Below, one piece after another: positions 43,841 to 54,833 of a stretch of 64,000 nucleotides of DNA. The DNA is from Anaspis maculata (Eukaryota; Arthropoda; Insecta; Coleoptera; Scraptiidae), in contig OX421962.1 in assembly GCA_949128115.1 (NCBI GenBank), positions 8,464,262 to 8,528,261 of the forward strand, written 5' to 3'. Each line of letters starts with the position of its first letter. Position 1 is the first letter of the stretch. Both the position numbers and the translations under genes were made by a program. Below the pieces are notes generated by a model that was not told where the DNA came from, did not search any database, and saw only the letters and a program-made list of their open reading frames with translations.

Positions 43841-44256
43841 CACGGGAACGAGCCCGTTGAGAGAGTTCTACAGTACTATATCAATTTGACCAATTCAAAA
43901 TAAATTGATAGACTTCCTCAGATATTCCGATCAGACCATTTTGCTCCCCCCCCCTCTTCCTCAAAACAAAAACACTAGAGTGGTCGAGAGAAAAACACCT
44001 ATATTTATTATTATTATTATTATTATGGTTATTATTATCATTTCGAGTATTATTATTGCTTCTTGAATTTTGTTTTTTTGTTTTTGAAAGTTATCATCTA
44101 TTGGCGGCTACACGAGAGCTAGTGAACTGTTTTTTCTGTCTAGGCTGCGCAAATGAAAAAGGACTTACCAACGGCCGATATTCCGTGGCTTCTGGATGTT
44201 GCGTTGACACGGTGGTGCACTAGAGGAGAGGATGGGAAGGAGGCACCACGCCTGCT

Positions 44257-44382
44257 ATACCATGCGATCAACAAAATTCGGAATTGAGGTAGGCTGTGAC
44301 CTGGTCAAATTTCAGGATGTCAAGCTGCTTTCGGTCAGAGCACAGCCTACCCCAATTCCGAATTTTGTTGATCGCATGGTAT
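44257..44382. mobile_element. Hairpin element with AGGCTGTG core, copy 3
   Basis: Left arm TACCATGCGATCAACAAAAT then TCGGAATTGAGGTAGGCTGTG; right arm CACAGCCTACCCCAATTCCG then AATTTTGTTGATCGCATGGTA. The arms pair almost perfectly for 45 bases. Confidence 0.88.
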
Positions 44383-44567
44383 AAAAATATGCAGCCGGCA
44401 TACAGCTGGAACTGGGACAAACAATAGGAGAAAAGTGTGCAAAAGGCCACTGCACTGGTTATGTACCTACATTTGATAGGGCACCGGTGAGAGATATCAT
44501 ACTCGGTGGATTATTTAATAGAAAAAAAAGGGGAAAACGAAATCCAAACTAAATATGCTCTTCTCTT

Positions 44568-44858
44568 ATGCTGGGTTCATAGACCAAAATAAGGCGTAAG
44601 GTGTAAGGAATAACGCCTAATAAATGCCTGGGTGGCAACTGATTGCTAGGGTAGGTAATCCATCTTTCCCACGAAGATGAATCACTTACACGCATACCTG
44701 TGAGCGCAGACTCCAACGAATACCAACAGCTACTACAGATCGCTAGTTCTACGCTCACAGGTATGCGTGAAGCTGTTATGGGAAAGATGAATTGGCCTAG
44801 TTTTTAGGCATAACTCCTTAATCCTTGAGCGTTAAACTTGGTGTATGAACCCAGCATT
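44568..44858. mobile_element. Foldback element, about 290 bp
   Basis: Terminal inverted repeat ATGCTGGGTTCATAGACCA / TGGTGTATGAACCCAGCAT. Inside, CGCATACCTGTGAGCG pairs with GCTCACAGGTATGCG, and CATCTTTCCCA with TGGGAAAGATG. Confidence 0.82.
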
Positions 44859-45139
44859 TGTGCAGAGTAACTTTGGATTGCTACGAACAATTTGCATTTT
44901 GTTGGAAATGTTCACTTGTTAGCACAATCGTTTAGCTACGAATCGGCTTGAGCCGTGATTTTGCAAGACATAAGGTCATAAGGTATGTATAAGTCGAGGT
45001 ATAAGTACTTGTTTTACATAAAGTTTGTACAGGTGTTGGATAGAACGGTAAAATTTTCCTGAACTGGATCTATCACGAGGGAATCATGTGATTAAGTTGA
45101 TCAAAAAATTTAAACGGGCTAAAGTAAAACCGGAAAAAG

Positions 45140-45342
45140 TCTAGTTTGAATTGCGCGCCAATATTTCAGTTCGAAACACGACCATTTTGTTGCGCAAAAA
45201 GCGCGACGATCACCTGTCACTTGTGTCATAGACAACTTGTGTTTCTCTGGATCTCATTTCATTTCCCAAAACCACGACTGAAGCATCATTCAGCGGTGAA
45301 TTTGATAATTGATGTGGATAACATCTTTTCATCACACAAAAT
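45140..45342 (+). promoter_or_regulatory. Putative promoter and leader exon of zinc-finger gene B
   Basis: Contains TTGAATTGCGCGCC (about 45148-45161) and GCGCGACGATCACCTGTCAC (about 45201-45220). Both blocks recur, in the same order and at similar spacing, upstream of gene C on the other strand (about 52115-52205). Transcription start not visible; no clear TATA box. Leader exon ends ACAAAAT at 45342. Confidence 0.45.
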
Positions 45343-46892
45343 GTGAGTTGCTAGTGAATATGTACTGAATGATAGAAAAGAACAGTTGCTGTAAATGCCA
45401 TTTTTCGTGCTATTTCAGGTTAGAACTACCCAACATTGTTGACACGTACGAATGTTCGCAATGTTCGCATCGAACTGAATCCGTCTTTCAGCTTAACCAC
45501 CACGTCCAGAGGAATCACAAGAATGTTTATGCAGCTGAACTGTACCACGCCAATGTTGAACCGGAACAGTTCTCTTGCATCAACTGCAACTACAAGAGCA
45601 ATAATCGTTTCGAAATATACGAACATTACAAACAAGCACATAATCTGGAAACGGGAAATAATGAAAATGGGACATTTAGTGAAGGAACTGGAAGATATCC
45701 GTGTGGTTACTGCAGATACGAATCAGATTCGAGTTTGTCTCTTGTAAAACATAAGTATTGGTGTGGAAAGAAGCGGACGGGAGAGCCACAGGAAACCACA
45801 GAAGAGACCAGAGGCGTGGAATCGCCAGATTTGGATGTGGCTGTTGCAAGAAGAAACATCAAAGATGTTGGAGTGATGGAATCGAACATGTTGACGCATG
45901 ATTCAGTTGTAAAAGTTGACTGGATTCATTGCCGCATTTGTTCCTACCGAACTAAACAAAAGCCTGTTTTAAGAAAGCACATGTTATATAAGCATACTGC
46001 CGTTGAAGACATCGACTGGCATCAGTGCAAGGTGTGCTCATATCAAGCGAAACAAAAGTCAGATTTGAGACCCCACATGATCAGTAAACATGCTACCGAT
46101 GAAGAAATCAACTGGTTTTACTGCAACGACTGTTCCTACCGAGCAAAGTTCAAGTCACATTTGAGATTGCACCTGGTTAAACATCTAGATAAACAGGCTA
46201 CGAATGAAGAAAACTGGTTCAAGTGCAATCATTGTTCGTATCGAACTATACGAAGGTCAAATTTCAAACAGCATATGCGCAATAAACATGCCTGGGGTGA
46301 AGAAATCAACTATTTCCAGTGCGATGAATGTTCATACCGAGCCAAAAGAAGGGCAAATTTGATAGACCACGTGATGTACAAACATGCCACTGATGAAGAA
46401 ATCAACTGGATCCAATGTAACGATTGTTCGTACCGAGCCAAAAGAAAGTCAGATTTGAAACGTCACAGGATGAATATACATGACGCGGATGAAGAGGGAA
46501 CAAACTTGTTCCGGTGCAAACATTGTTCATTCCGAGCTAAACGAAGATCACGTTTGAAAGAGCACATGATGAATAGACATACTGCGGACGATGAAGTCAA
46601 CTGGTTCCAGTGCAACAACTGTCCGTACCGAGCCAAGCTGAAAAGAGTCTTGATAAATCACATGATGAGACATGCTGCGAATAAAGAAATCAACTGGTTC
46701 CAGTGCGAACAATGTTCGTTCCGAGGTAAACGAAAATCATGTTTGAGACAGCACGTGATGCTCAAACATGCTACGGATGAAGAAATTTCGTGGTTTCAGT
46801 GCAACGATTGCTCGTACCGTGCTAAACTTGAAGTAAGTTTGAGACGGCACGTGACAAAGAACCATGTCACGAAAGAAGAGATTATTAGCTGA
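45341..46892 (+). CDS. C2H2 zinc-finger protein B, 491 residues, two exons, initiator codon split by the intron
   Basis: Exon 1 ends ...CAAAAT at 45342 (the AT of the start codon); a 76-base intron (GTGAGT...TATTTCAG) follows; exon 2 is 45419-46892. The protein begins MLELPNIVDT. It has three N-terminal fingers (CSQCSHRTESVFQLNHH, CINCNYKSNNRFEIYEH, CGYCRYESDSSLSLVKH...C), an acidic linker with GVESPDLD, and ten array fingers on the CNxCSYRAKRKS scaffold. This is the only complete copy in the cluster whose array ends without a visible frameshift, so it is the best candidate for a functional gene. A retained intron would also be open (an ATG at 45369), but that start is not conserved in A. Same strand as A; likely a tandem duplicate. 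Confidence 0.85.
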
Positions 46893-47196
46893 AGAAAGAA
46901 AGTGCACGTGTTCAAACACGCACGCTACGAATTGAAAAAACTTGAAGAGGTGGGTCATATTTCGGCTTCCCTGCAATTTTCGTGGAGCATGCTTTAAGAT
47001 CGTCGCTTGGGTGGGGGGGGGGGGGCAATTATCCACGAACATGTTCCTCAATTATTATTGTAGTCCACTGTTGACCACTTAGTGTAAGTTGAACTTTGTT
47101 AACCGTGAAACAAGTGTTAGCGCATTTATTCAAAAATAGTCAATAGGTTGAACGAGAGAGGGCGCTGACTGGGCAGTCCTGAGTCAGTGGAGTCCA
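46893..47196. other. Downstream DNA with a poly-G run
   Basis: No gene. A run of about 14 G residues lies at 47012-47026 next to TTGGGT. The first bases after the stop of gene B (GTGCACGTGTTCAAACACGC) resemble a decayed finger end (HVFKHA), suggesting that the array was once longer. Confidence 0.5.
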
Positions 47197-47387
47197 TGCG
47201 TGCTTTCCACCTAGCCTCAAGTTCGGTACACCTGCCATTTACGCATGTGCGGGTTCCAAACGGTGCTTTCCATCTACGTGTTTCTACTCGGTTCTGCGCC
47301 GTTCATTGGATGACGTAAAATTTTGTGCCACACCATGGAACATGTGCCGTCTGGTGGTATTTGTACCGTCTAGGTGGAAAGCACCCA
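47197..47387 (+). mobile_element. MITE family 1, full copy (191 bp)
   Basis: Begins TGCGTGCTTTCCACCTAG and ends CTAGGTGGAAAGCACCCA. Nearly identical along its length to the copies at 34922-35112 (inverted) and 58101-58291, so these insertions are recent. Confidence 0.88.
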
Positions 47388-47649
47388 GTGGTCGCCCTAG
47401 CCGCAAGGAGAGCGGATGTATATGAATAAACTACGTAAAAGTTAATGGTCGGGTTTTCCTTGGTCCCCAGGCCCCCAAATAGAAATCCTACACAAGAAAA
47501 ACCAAGATTTTCAAAGAAACGAAATGCAACAGCAACAGGTATAGATCGAGTGGTAAACCACCGAAAAAATTTGCACCAAAGGGATTCCATTTGCGATAGA
47601 GATCTCCGGACTTCCTTTGTCGAGTTTCTTGAGAGTTCCTTCAGAGTTC

Positions 47650-49560
47650 CTCGGAGGTCTGTCTGTCTGTCTGTCTGTAATATGTTATATGCATGTAATA
47701 TGCTCCAATTTCACAACCTAGGCTTGTTTGATATCAATTCTTTTGATTAAGACTCGCTGAACAAGATTATTTTGGATAAAACAGTCTGCTGTCTGTCTGT
47801 CTGTCTGTCTGTCTGTAATATGTTACGATATGCTCCAATTTCACAACCTAGGCTTGTTTGATATCAATTATTTTGATTAAGGCTCACTGAACAAGCTTAT
47901 CTTGCTAAGAACAGTCTTTTGTCTGTCTGTCTGTCTGTCTGTAATTATGTTACGATAACTTCCAAACCAGTACATCGAATTTAACTGAAATTTAGTATAG
48001 ACATGATTCATGAAGGTTTAAATTCAAGTTGATCCAGAGACCCCACAATATCTTGAAAGGTCTTGAGAGACCGCACCATACCTACTTACTTATCAGTTCC
48101 TTTTATTTTGCTCTCGCAAGATCAATTTTGAGTACATGAACATTTCTTCTCATTTCTATCGAATTTAACACTTGGAATTCTTTGTCTCCAATTGTCGATC
48201 AAGGTAGGTACATGTGTAGTTGTACTGGACTTGAAAAAATTAAGTAAAAACAGAGGAAGAGCGGCAGGCCCTCTGCTGAAGCCGCAGCATCGTGCTACTA
48301 GCCTAAGATAGACACAAAACCATATTAGCACTGGGAAATAGCAGAGTGGAGTAGGTGCTTGTTTTCAGATGGAAGTAAGTTTGATTTGTTTAGGTCGGAT
48401 GAACGGGTTCTGATATGGCAACAGAGGAACGAAAGACTTCTGGAAGAACACATGGAGGCAAGGGTGGTTTTTGGAGGTGGAGGAGTGACTGTTTGGGGAG
48501 AAATGAGGACTGGAAAAATAAGTGATTCGGTGATACTGAGAGGAGAGAGTATGAATGGTGAAAGATACAGGGATTTGTGTATAAAAGATATGGTGGTCCT
48601 CTTTGCTCAAAATTTTCGTGACAATTTCATGTTGGTCGACAACAACGTCCGACCTCATCGGGCTAGAATTGTCAACGAATTTTTAGGGGATCACAATGTT
48701 GAAAGAATGGATTGGCTACCCTTGTCTCCAGATATGAATCCTATCGAGCATGTATGGAGTAGGGTAAAGTTGAAATTGAAAGAAAAGAAGGACAATCGGA
48801 CAATTTGAATGACTTAACGATTGCAGTTCAGGAAGAATGGGGGGCTATTCCTCAGAATTTTCTGCGGGCTTTAGTGGAGAGCATGTCGAGATAAGTAATG
48901 GCTCGATCTGATCCAGGCAAGAGGGGGACCGACAAAATATTGATTATTTAAGCATCTTAAACTGAAAATCATAAACTGGAAGGGAAATGTTACTTACTCA
49001 GTACCTACCTACAAATCTGGTAAGTTTGAGGTCCATCTTGCGAATGCTTGAAAAAAACTGATAGCTAATTACGGGATGGTGCGCCCTCTAGTGCACCGAC
49101 TCTAGCTAAAATCTCATCAACTTACTCGAAAATTCAAATTATGCCCGCATATGTACACTGACTAAGCTTTGGAAACACTTTTGAAGACTGTCAATTTTTG
49201 AAGTCAAATTGCACACGTAATTGAATGTGATATGACAAAAAAAGTGTTTTCTTTCATAGTTCAAAAGATGTCTTCTTCAAATTTTGAGCGCATGTCACCT
49301 TCTCAAATCCTTTTCATTCAGTCTTAATTGAACCTCCAAAATTGACAAGCTTGACAAGTGTTTCCAAACTTTCGATCGACACTGTACCTTCATATTCACC
49401 AAATTTCAATTAAATTCGATGAACTGTTCGGGATATCTACAAACAGATGACTGACAGACAGACAGAAGAATATTTTTACCAAGATAATATTGTTCAGCGA
49501 ACCTCAATCAGAAGAATTGATACCAAACAAGCCTAGGTTGTGAAATTGATGGCGAATTCA
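47650..49560. mobile_element. Foldback element with GTCT arrays enclosing a dead mariner transposase
   Basis: The left arm contains GCTCCAATTTCACAACCTAG and GATATCAATTCTTTTGATTA followed by a GTCT array; it is tandemly repeated two and a half times (GTCT arrays at 47657-47678, 47790-47816, 47921-47942). The right arm (about 49447-49555) has the inverse of the same blocks (CAAGCCTAGGTTGTGAAATT). The mariner relic (48270-48894) is near the centre, but whether it belongs to the element or inserted into it cannot be told. Confidence 0.65.
48270..48894 (+). pseudogene. Tc1/mariner transposase, truncated and inactivated
   Basis: Peptide blocks CLFSDGSKFDLF, GGGGVTVWGEM, RPHRARIVNEF and SPDMNPIEHVW mark the DDE catalytic domain of a Tc1/mariner transposase. 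The N-terminal DNA-binding domain is absent, an in-frame TAG lies upstream of FSDGS, and the earlier KPQHRATSLR block is in another frame. The aspartate expected just before the N-A/V-R-P-H motif is Asn (VDNNVRPH), so the second catalytic residue is missing; spacing to the final Glu is then 34. After about 48800 the frame shifts, and the C-terminal tail (NLNDLTIAVQEEWGAIP and LRALVESMSR) continues in another frame to a TAA at 48894. No terminal repeats were assigned. Confidence 0.88.
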
Positions 49561-50151
49561 CAAAAAAGTACGCCCTATTTCAGCCCCAAAAGACACAACA
49601 GGGGGTGCGCTAGACAACAAATTGCTTGGAATCGTCTAATGAGCAAGCCTGCTAAAGAGATATCCTCTCACATCGAGAGTCCGTTGATTTTTCATGAAGA
49701 AGAAGAAATGAAAAGCATCATTCCCAGCAAAAAAATCGTATCTTGGCTATTTCACTTCTAATCCGAGAAATTCGAAAACCGTTCCGAGGAAAGTCATCAT
49801 TCTCCATTATTTTGTTATCGGTTGTTGACAAAAAATTTTTTAGCTCAAACGGAGGTTCATTAAAATTTCAACAATTATGAACTGCTTTATTCACCTCCTT
49901 GTAGAAACTTCATGTGTAGCTTCTCAGGTGATCTTTGAACATGGTAAATAGCCAAAAGATTAAGCAATCGACCAGTGAAAACCGAATTGAAATCGTCCGT
50001 GGCAATCAAAAGTTATGTTGATTAAAATTTAGGGAAAAATTTCTGTTGCGACACTTATTTTGTTGAGCACTTTATAATGGGAATGGTTCGAAAGTCTAAT
50101 GGCGGCGGAGTCGGCCCAGCATCGCCATGATACGTAAAATCAGAACTGCAA
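49561..50151. other. Unassigned DNA
   Basis: No supported gene. Contains CACTTCTAATCCGAGAAATTC and other AT-rich stretches; one ORF (49540-49761) is Lys/Glu-rich without recognised features. Confidence 0.4.
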
Positions 50152-50376
50152 TCAATAATGTGCAGTTTGACTCTTTAGCAATGAGTATTGAGCACCTATA
50201 GGCATTTCAGTAATCCACGCAGCATCAGATATGCAGTCTTCGATGTCTTTTGGTGCTCCAAGAAGCTTATTTTCACAAGATAATCCACAGCATGTTTGCA
50301 CTGGTGCTCTCACATAATCGTTGCACTGCAGCCAGTTGACTTCTTCATTCGTCGCCATGTATAAACGTGTGCGTTC
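50152..50376 (-). pseudogene. Out-of-frame continuation of zinc-finger gene C
   Basis: Downstream of the stop of gene C the minus strand still reads array-like peptide in other frames: ATNEGIYWFQCNHCSYR in one, then ATNEEVNWLQCND at about 50355-50310 followed by unrelated residues to a TGA at 50152. So at least one and a half fingers were lost from the product by the frameshift near 50455. Confidence 0.7.
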
Positions 50377-51960
50377 TCAAGGTTGACTTTCGTCCACGTC
50401 GGTACGAACAATGGTTGCACTGGAACCAGTAGATTCCTTCATTGGTAGCAATGTATGATGTTTATGAACCATGTGCCGTGTCAAATTTGTCTTTTGTTTA
50501 GCTCGATAAGTACAATGGCTGCAGTGAAACCAGTTGATTTCGTCATCCGCAGCATGCTGCAACACGTGCTTTTTCAAATACTCTTTTTGTTTGGCTCGGT
50601 ACGAACAATCGTTGCACTGGAACCAGGTGACTTCTTCATTAGTGGCATGTTTATTTATTAGGTGCTGTCTCAAATTTGTCTTTCGTTTGGCTCGGTACGG
50701 ACAATGGTTGCAAAGAAACCAGTTGATTTTTTCGTCCGCAGCATGCTGCAACACGTGCGTTTTCAATTCGCACTTCTGTTTAGCTCGATACGAACAATGG
50801 TTGCACTGGAACCACTTGATTTGTTCATTTGTAGCATGTTTGTGCATCATGTGCTGTCTCAAGCCGGACTTTCGTTTAGCGCGGTACGGACAATGCTGGC
50901 ACTGAAACCAGTCGATTTCTTCATCCGTAGTGTGCATGAACCTGATATGATTAGTCAAACTAGATTTTATCATGGCTCGGTACGAACAATGATGGCATTG
51001 GAACCACTTGATTTCTTCACCGGTAGCGTGCACGAACTTGATATGACTTTTCAAGCTAGATTTCTGCTTGGCTCGGTAGGCACAATGGCTGCACTGGAAC
51101 CAGTTTATTTCTTCATCAGTAGCATGTTTATTTATTGTATGCTGTCTCAAATGTGCCTTTTGTTTAGTTCGGTACGAACACTGGTTGCAGGGAAACCAGT
51201 TGATTTCTTCAACACTAACATGCTGCAACATGTGCCTTTTTAATTTCGACTTCAATTTAGCTCGGTACGAACAATGACTGCACTGGAACCAGTTGATTTC
51301 GTCGTTGGTAACATGTTTATATATCATGTGCCGTCTCAAATTCGACTTTCGTTTGGCTCGGTACGAACACTGGAACCAGTTGATTTTTTCACTTGGATCA
51401 TGCGTCGACATGTTCAATTTCATTACGCCAACATCTTTAACAGTCTTCTTTGCAACAGCCGCGTTCAAATCAGGCGATTCCATGCCTTCAGCATCTTCTG
51501 CGCTCCTTTGTGCCCCCACCACCGTCGGCTTCTTTTGACAAAAATAGTGATGTTTTGCAAAAGATAAACTGAAATGCGATTCGTATCCGCAGCAGCCGCA
51601 CAGGTATTTCTCAAGTTCTTCACAAAACGTGAAATTTTCATCGTTTCTGGTCTCCAGGTGACGTACTTGTTTGTAATGTTCGTATGTTTTGAGACGAGAG
51701 TAGCTCTCGTAGTTGCAGTATATGCAAGAGAACTGTTCCGGCTTGACGATAGCATGGTACAGTTCAGTTGCATAAACATTTTTGTGATTCCTCTGGACGT
51801 GGTGGTCGAGTTGAAGGACGGATTCAGTCCGATGCGAACATTGCAAACAGTTGAAGGTGCCAACAATTTCATTTGGTAGAACGGGTAATTTTAACCTGAA
51901 GTAGCACAAAAATTGGACTTGAGAGGAATTATTCAAAGCCTAATCACTAGTAGCTTACAT
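50377..51960 (-). CDS. C2H2 zinc-finger protein C, 506 residues, two exons, initiator codon split by the intron
   Basis: Minus strand. Exon 1 ends ACAAAAT at 51959; a 63-base intron (GTAAGC...TACTTCAG) follows; exon 2 is 51895-50377. The protein begins MLKLPVLPNE. Three N-terminal fingers (CLQCSHRTESVLQLDHH, CIYCNYESYSRLKTYEH, CGCCGYESHFSLSFAKH...C), a linker with GMESPDLN, then ten array fingers, the first broken: FQCSYRAKRKS lacks the Cys-X2 half, an apparent nine-base in-frame deletion. An insertion of about 8 bases near 50455 (HKHHTLLP) shifts the frame before the eleventh finger, giving 27 off-frame residues before the stop at 50377. Orientation is opposite to A and B. Confidence 0.8.
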
Positions 51961-52109
51961 TTTGTAATGATGAAGACGTACAACAAACCAATGCAAGTAA
52001 CTTCAGTGACACAGCGAGAACGAGGGGTGTCTATGCGATGGCTACCGCTAGAGCTCATTGCACAGCACATACGCATGTAAGTTTGTATGTACAGGCAGTG
52101 TAAAAAGTC

Positions 52110-52210
52110 CCTGTAAATGGGAGAGAAACAGAAGTGACAGGTGATAGTCGCGCCCCCTGAACAATAAATGGCCCGAAATATAATAGTGGCGCGCGATTCA
52201 AACATAACCT
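52110..52210 (-). promoter_or_regulatory. Putative promoter of zinc-finger gene C
   Basis: Minus strand carries TTGAATCGCGCGCCACTAT then GCGCGACTATCACCTGTCAC, matching the two blocks upstream of gene B. The distance from these blocks to the AT|G donor is about 150-250 bases, similar in both genes. Confidence 0.45.
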
Positions 52211-53335
52211 CTCCTGCCAGTCCTGGAAGGAAGACATAAGGGTAGGTAGGTAGATAGATGTCGTAGCCTCAACGCCTAGATATGTTCATCAATGTCCTAA
52301 GAAGAAGCGTGCCGGAAGTGTAGAATCGAAAAGACATCCTATTGGCGAGAGCTCTCAGGTGACAATAGATGACATTTGAAATGACTGATTTGATTTTGAT
52401 TCAAAGGTTTCCGCGATGCCAAAAGAAAATTCTTTAAAACGTGAAAGATCTTTACTCAAATCATCATAATCCATGATGGGTACTCGACTTGAAACAAATA
52501 CGAACAATAACAATCCAACAACACCAGCAGCTCTCTGCCAGCAGTAAACAAACTGACGTAAAAAGTTAGGTTAACTGGCGTCCAAAAAATAAGTTCAATG
52601 ACAACTGACAAGATTACACCAGAGTGACCAACATTGCAGAGTGACCAACACTGCAGAGTGAAATACACCAAAGGTGCTCTGAATATATCTGTCTCCCTTG
52701 CACTAATGTTTGAGCATCTCTGAAATGAGTGTACAAGTGCACTGAGAGAAAAGTTTCATTTATAGGTAATAAATATTTGTTTCGTACCAATTTAATAACA
52801 AAGACTATAACAAAGTATATGTCACCATATGTCGTTTACATCAAATAATTATTTTAAAATCACTTATTCATTATAACCAAGGGGCTTATTATGCCAGTTG
52901 TTCATAAGAGTTCATAAGATTCAATAAATATATTATTCCGTATCAAATATTAGTCAAACTTTCCCACAAAATGATTTCTTACATCCAAATTGCACATTTT
53001 GTTTGTGATTAAGCCGGTTTAATCACTATAAACAAATACATATTGGTGGACAATCACCTGTTCTTAACCAACAATATACCTGTGTTCACTTCACTCTGGC
53101 ACAATTTATTCCCCAATAATAACTGTGCATTATTCATAAACAATCGCTAAGTCACCCTCAATGAATTTAATCACTAGAGTATCTTCGGATATTACTATTT
53201 ATTATTGCCAATGTAATGCGTTGGTGGGGTGAGAGATTTCCACCCGGCGCCATTATTCGTGCATGGTGTCATTTGTGTCGTATCATCCCATGTCATTCAT
53301 TGTCCAGTATCTCGTTGAAGAAAAGCAAATTTATT
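52211..53335. other. AT-rich intergenic DNA
   Basis: No supported gene. A GTAGGTAGGTAGATAGATG run lies at 52242-52260, and GAGTGACCAACATTGCAGAG is repeated once nearby (52623-52660). From 52700 on the DNA is AT-rich and featureless. Confidence 0.5.
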
Positions 53336-54833
53336 AATACAGGTGACTCAAAAATGTCGTACCATCTTGAAAGTGCGTAATGTAGAGGTGTAGTAGAGTG
53401 CTGAAAAGTTGTTGAAAAGATTCTAATGTCTTCCAGTTTTAAAGTTGTGGAGGAACAAAAGTTGGTTCTTCGATCGCTTCTATTCTCGTTGTTTCAAAAG
53501 ACTTTGGTGAACTGTTTATGGAAAAACAATGAGCGCCAGAAATCAACCTCTAAATCTGTGATGAATTTCTCTTTTATATAAAGGGTGAGTCATGAATCTT
53601 GGAAATTATTTTTTTCCAAAAGTGCCTGCAAACAGTCCCATATCCTATGTAGAGCACAATAAAACACAACTCAATTTTATAAAATTCTTTGCTTCTGGTT
53701 TCTTAGGAAAACTGAATTTTTGTAGTTTATCCTTCGCAACTCACACATATATTTTAGTTACAAGATACTCACACTGGGGTCCCCAGGACCCTGATATTCC
53801 AAAGTCGTTTATTCATATATGTAGTTTTTTTGTACAACAAGTGACTATGTATATGCATGAAAAGAATCATAGTCTATACATTTTATGGATTATCAAGCAT
53901 CAAAATACAAAATTGATTGTTCTGGGGTGATCTTTGTCTAACAATGTGAGAATTATACCAAAAAAGTGATGGGTTGATATGATAATTATTTTTTCAAAAT
54001 TGGCAATGCGTTGGAAAAAAAAGAATTAAACTTTGAATGTATGTAAGGAAGGACAAACATGAAAAAAAATATTCGAACAATATAATTTGAAAAGCCAGTC
54101 TTAGCGAAGTTGTTGAAAACTGCTATTATTCGCTATGCAGTCTTCGCATTTCCACGCTCTGTGCTCGTCTCACATTGGTTTATGACAGACATAACATGCG
54201 TTTTTTGTCTTTCTGTCTTTTCTCTGGGACAGAAGACACACTTATCTTCCGTCTCGACAATCTCTCGTCGACCTGGAAGTGGTCATGTATTCCAAAATAT
54301 AGTTACATGGATCTCACAGTGGGGTCCAGAGTACCCGAGCAAAACTTTGGATGCTCTTAGAAACAATACAAAACGCATCTGAGGTGAATTACTGGAAGTA
54401 TAGGTGGGCGAAGGTACCAACTGAGTTTACATGGACGGGTGCTGCCCAATTTGCAACCGTTAAAAAATTATCGGAAAAACAAAATTCGCTCGGGTCTTTT
54501 GGACCCCAGAGTGAGATGCGAAGGTTAAGACTCAACCTGTATAGAAAACAGAATAGTTTATGACTCAACCTGTATAGAAAACAGAAATTCAATACAGATT
54601 CAGAGGTTGATTTTTCGAATCCATTATTTCACTCTATGTAATGGAGTCTTTGCTAAAGCCTTTTGAAACAACGAAAATAGAAGAAATCAAAAAATCAAAT
54701 TTTGTACCTCCATAACTTCAAAATTAAAAAGCCTAGAATCTTTAAAACAACTTCCCAGTACTGTACTATACCTGCATATCATGCACCTTCAAGGTGGTCC
54801 GACACTTTGAATCACCCTGTATTTATTAAACAA
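53336..54833. mobile_element. Foldback element, about 1.5 kb, TACAGGTG/CACCCTGTA ends
   Basis: Left end ATACAGGTGACTCAAAAATG pairs with the right end (ATTCAAAGTGTCGG... read inverted, ending CACCCTGTAT). Arms of about 240 bases carry AAGTTGTTGAAAAGATTCTA on the left and its diverged inverse on the right; GTTGTTTCAAAAG also pairs. Inside, GGGGTCC/GGACCCC words repeat (53774, 54262, 54500). No transposase. Confidence 0.75.

Noticed and set aside
45369..45418. Start of gene B at the ATG within the intron (MIEKN...)
   Set aside because: It reads through a well-formed 3-prime splice site; genes C and D would need TTG starts and gene A has none, so the split AT|G is the only start common to all.
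50455..51243. Plus-strand ORFs opposite gene C and similar ones opposite gene D
   Set aside because: Antisense readings of the finger arrays; the repeated SVRTMVALEPVDFFI-like phrases mirror the repeated finger codons.
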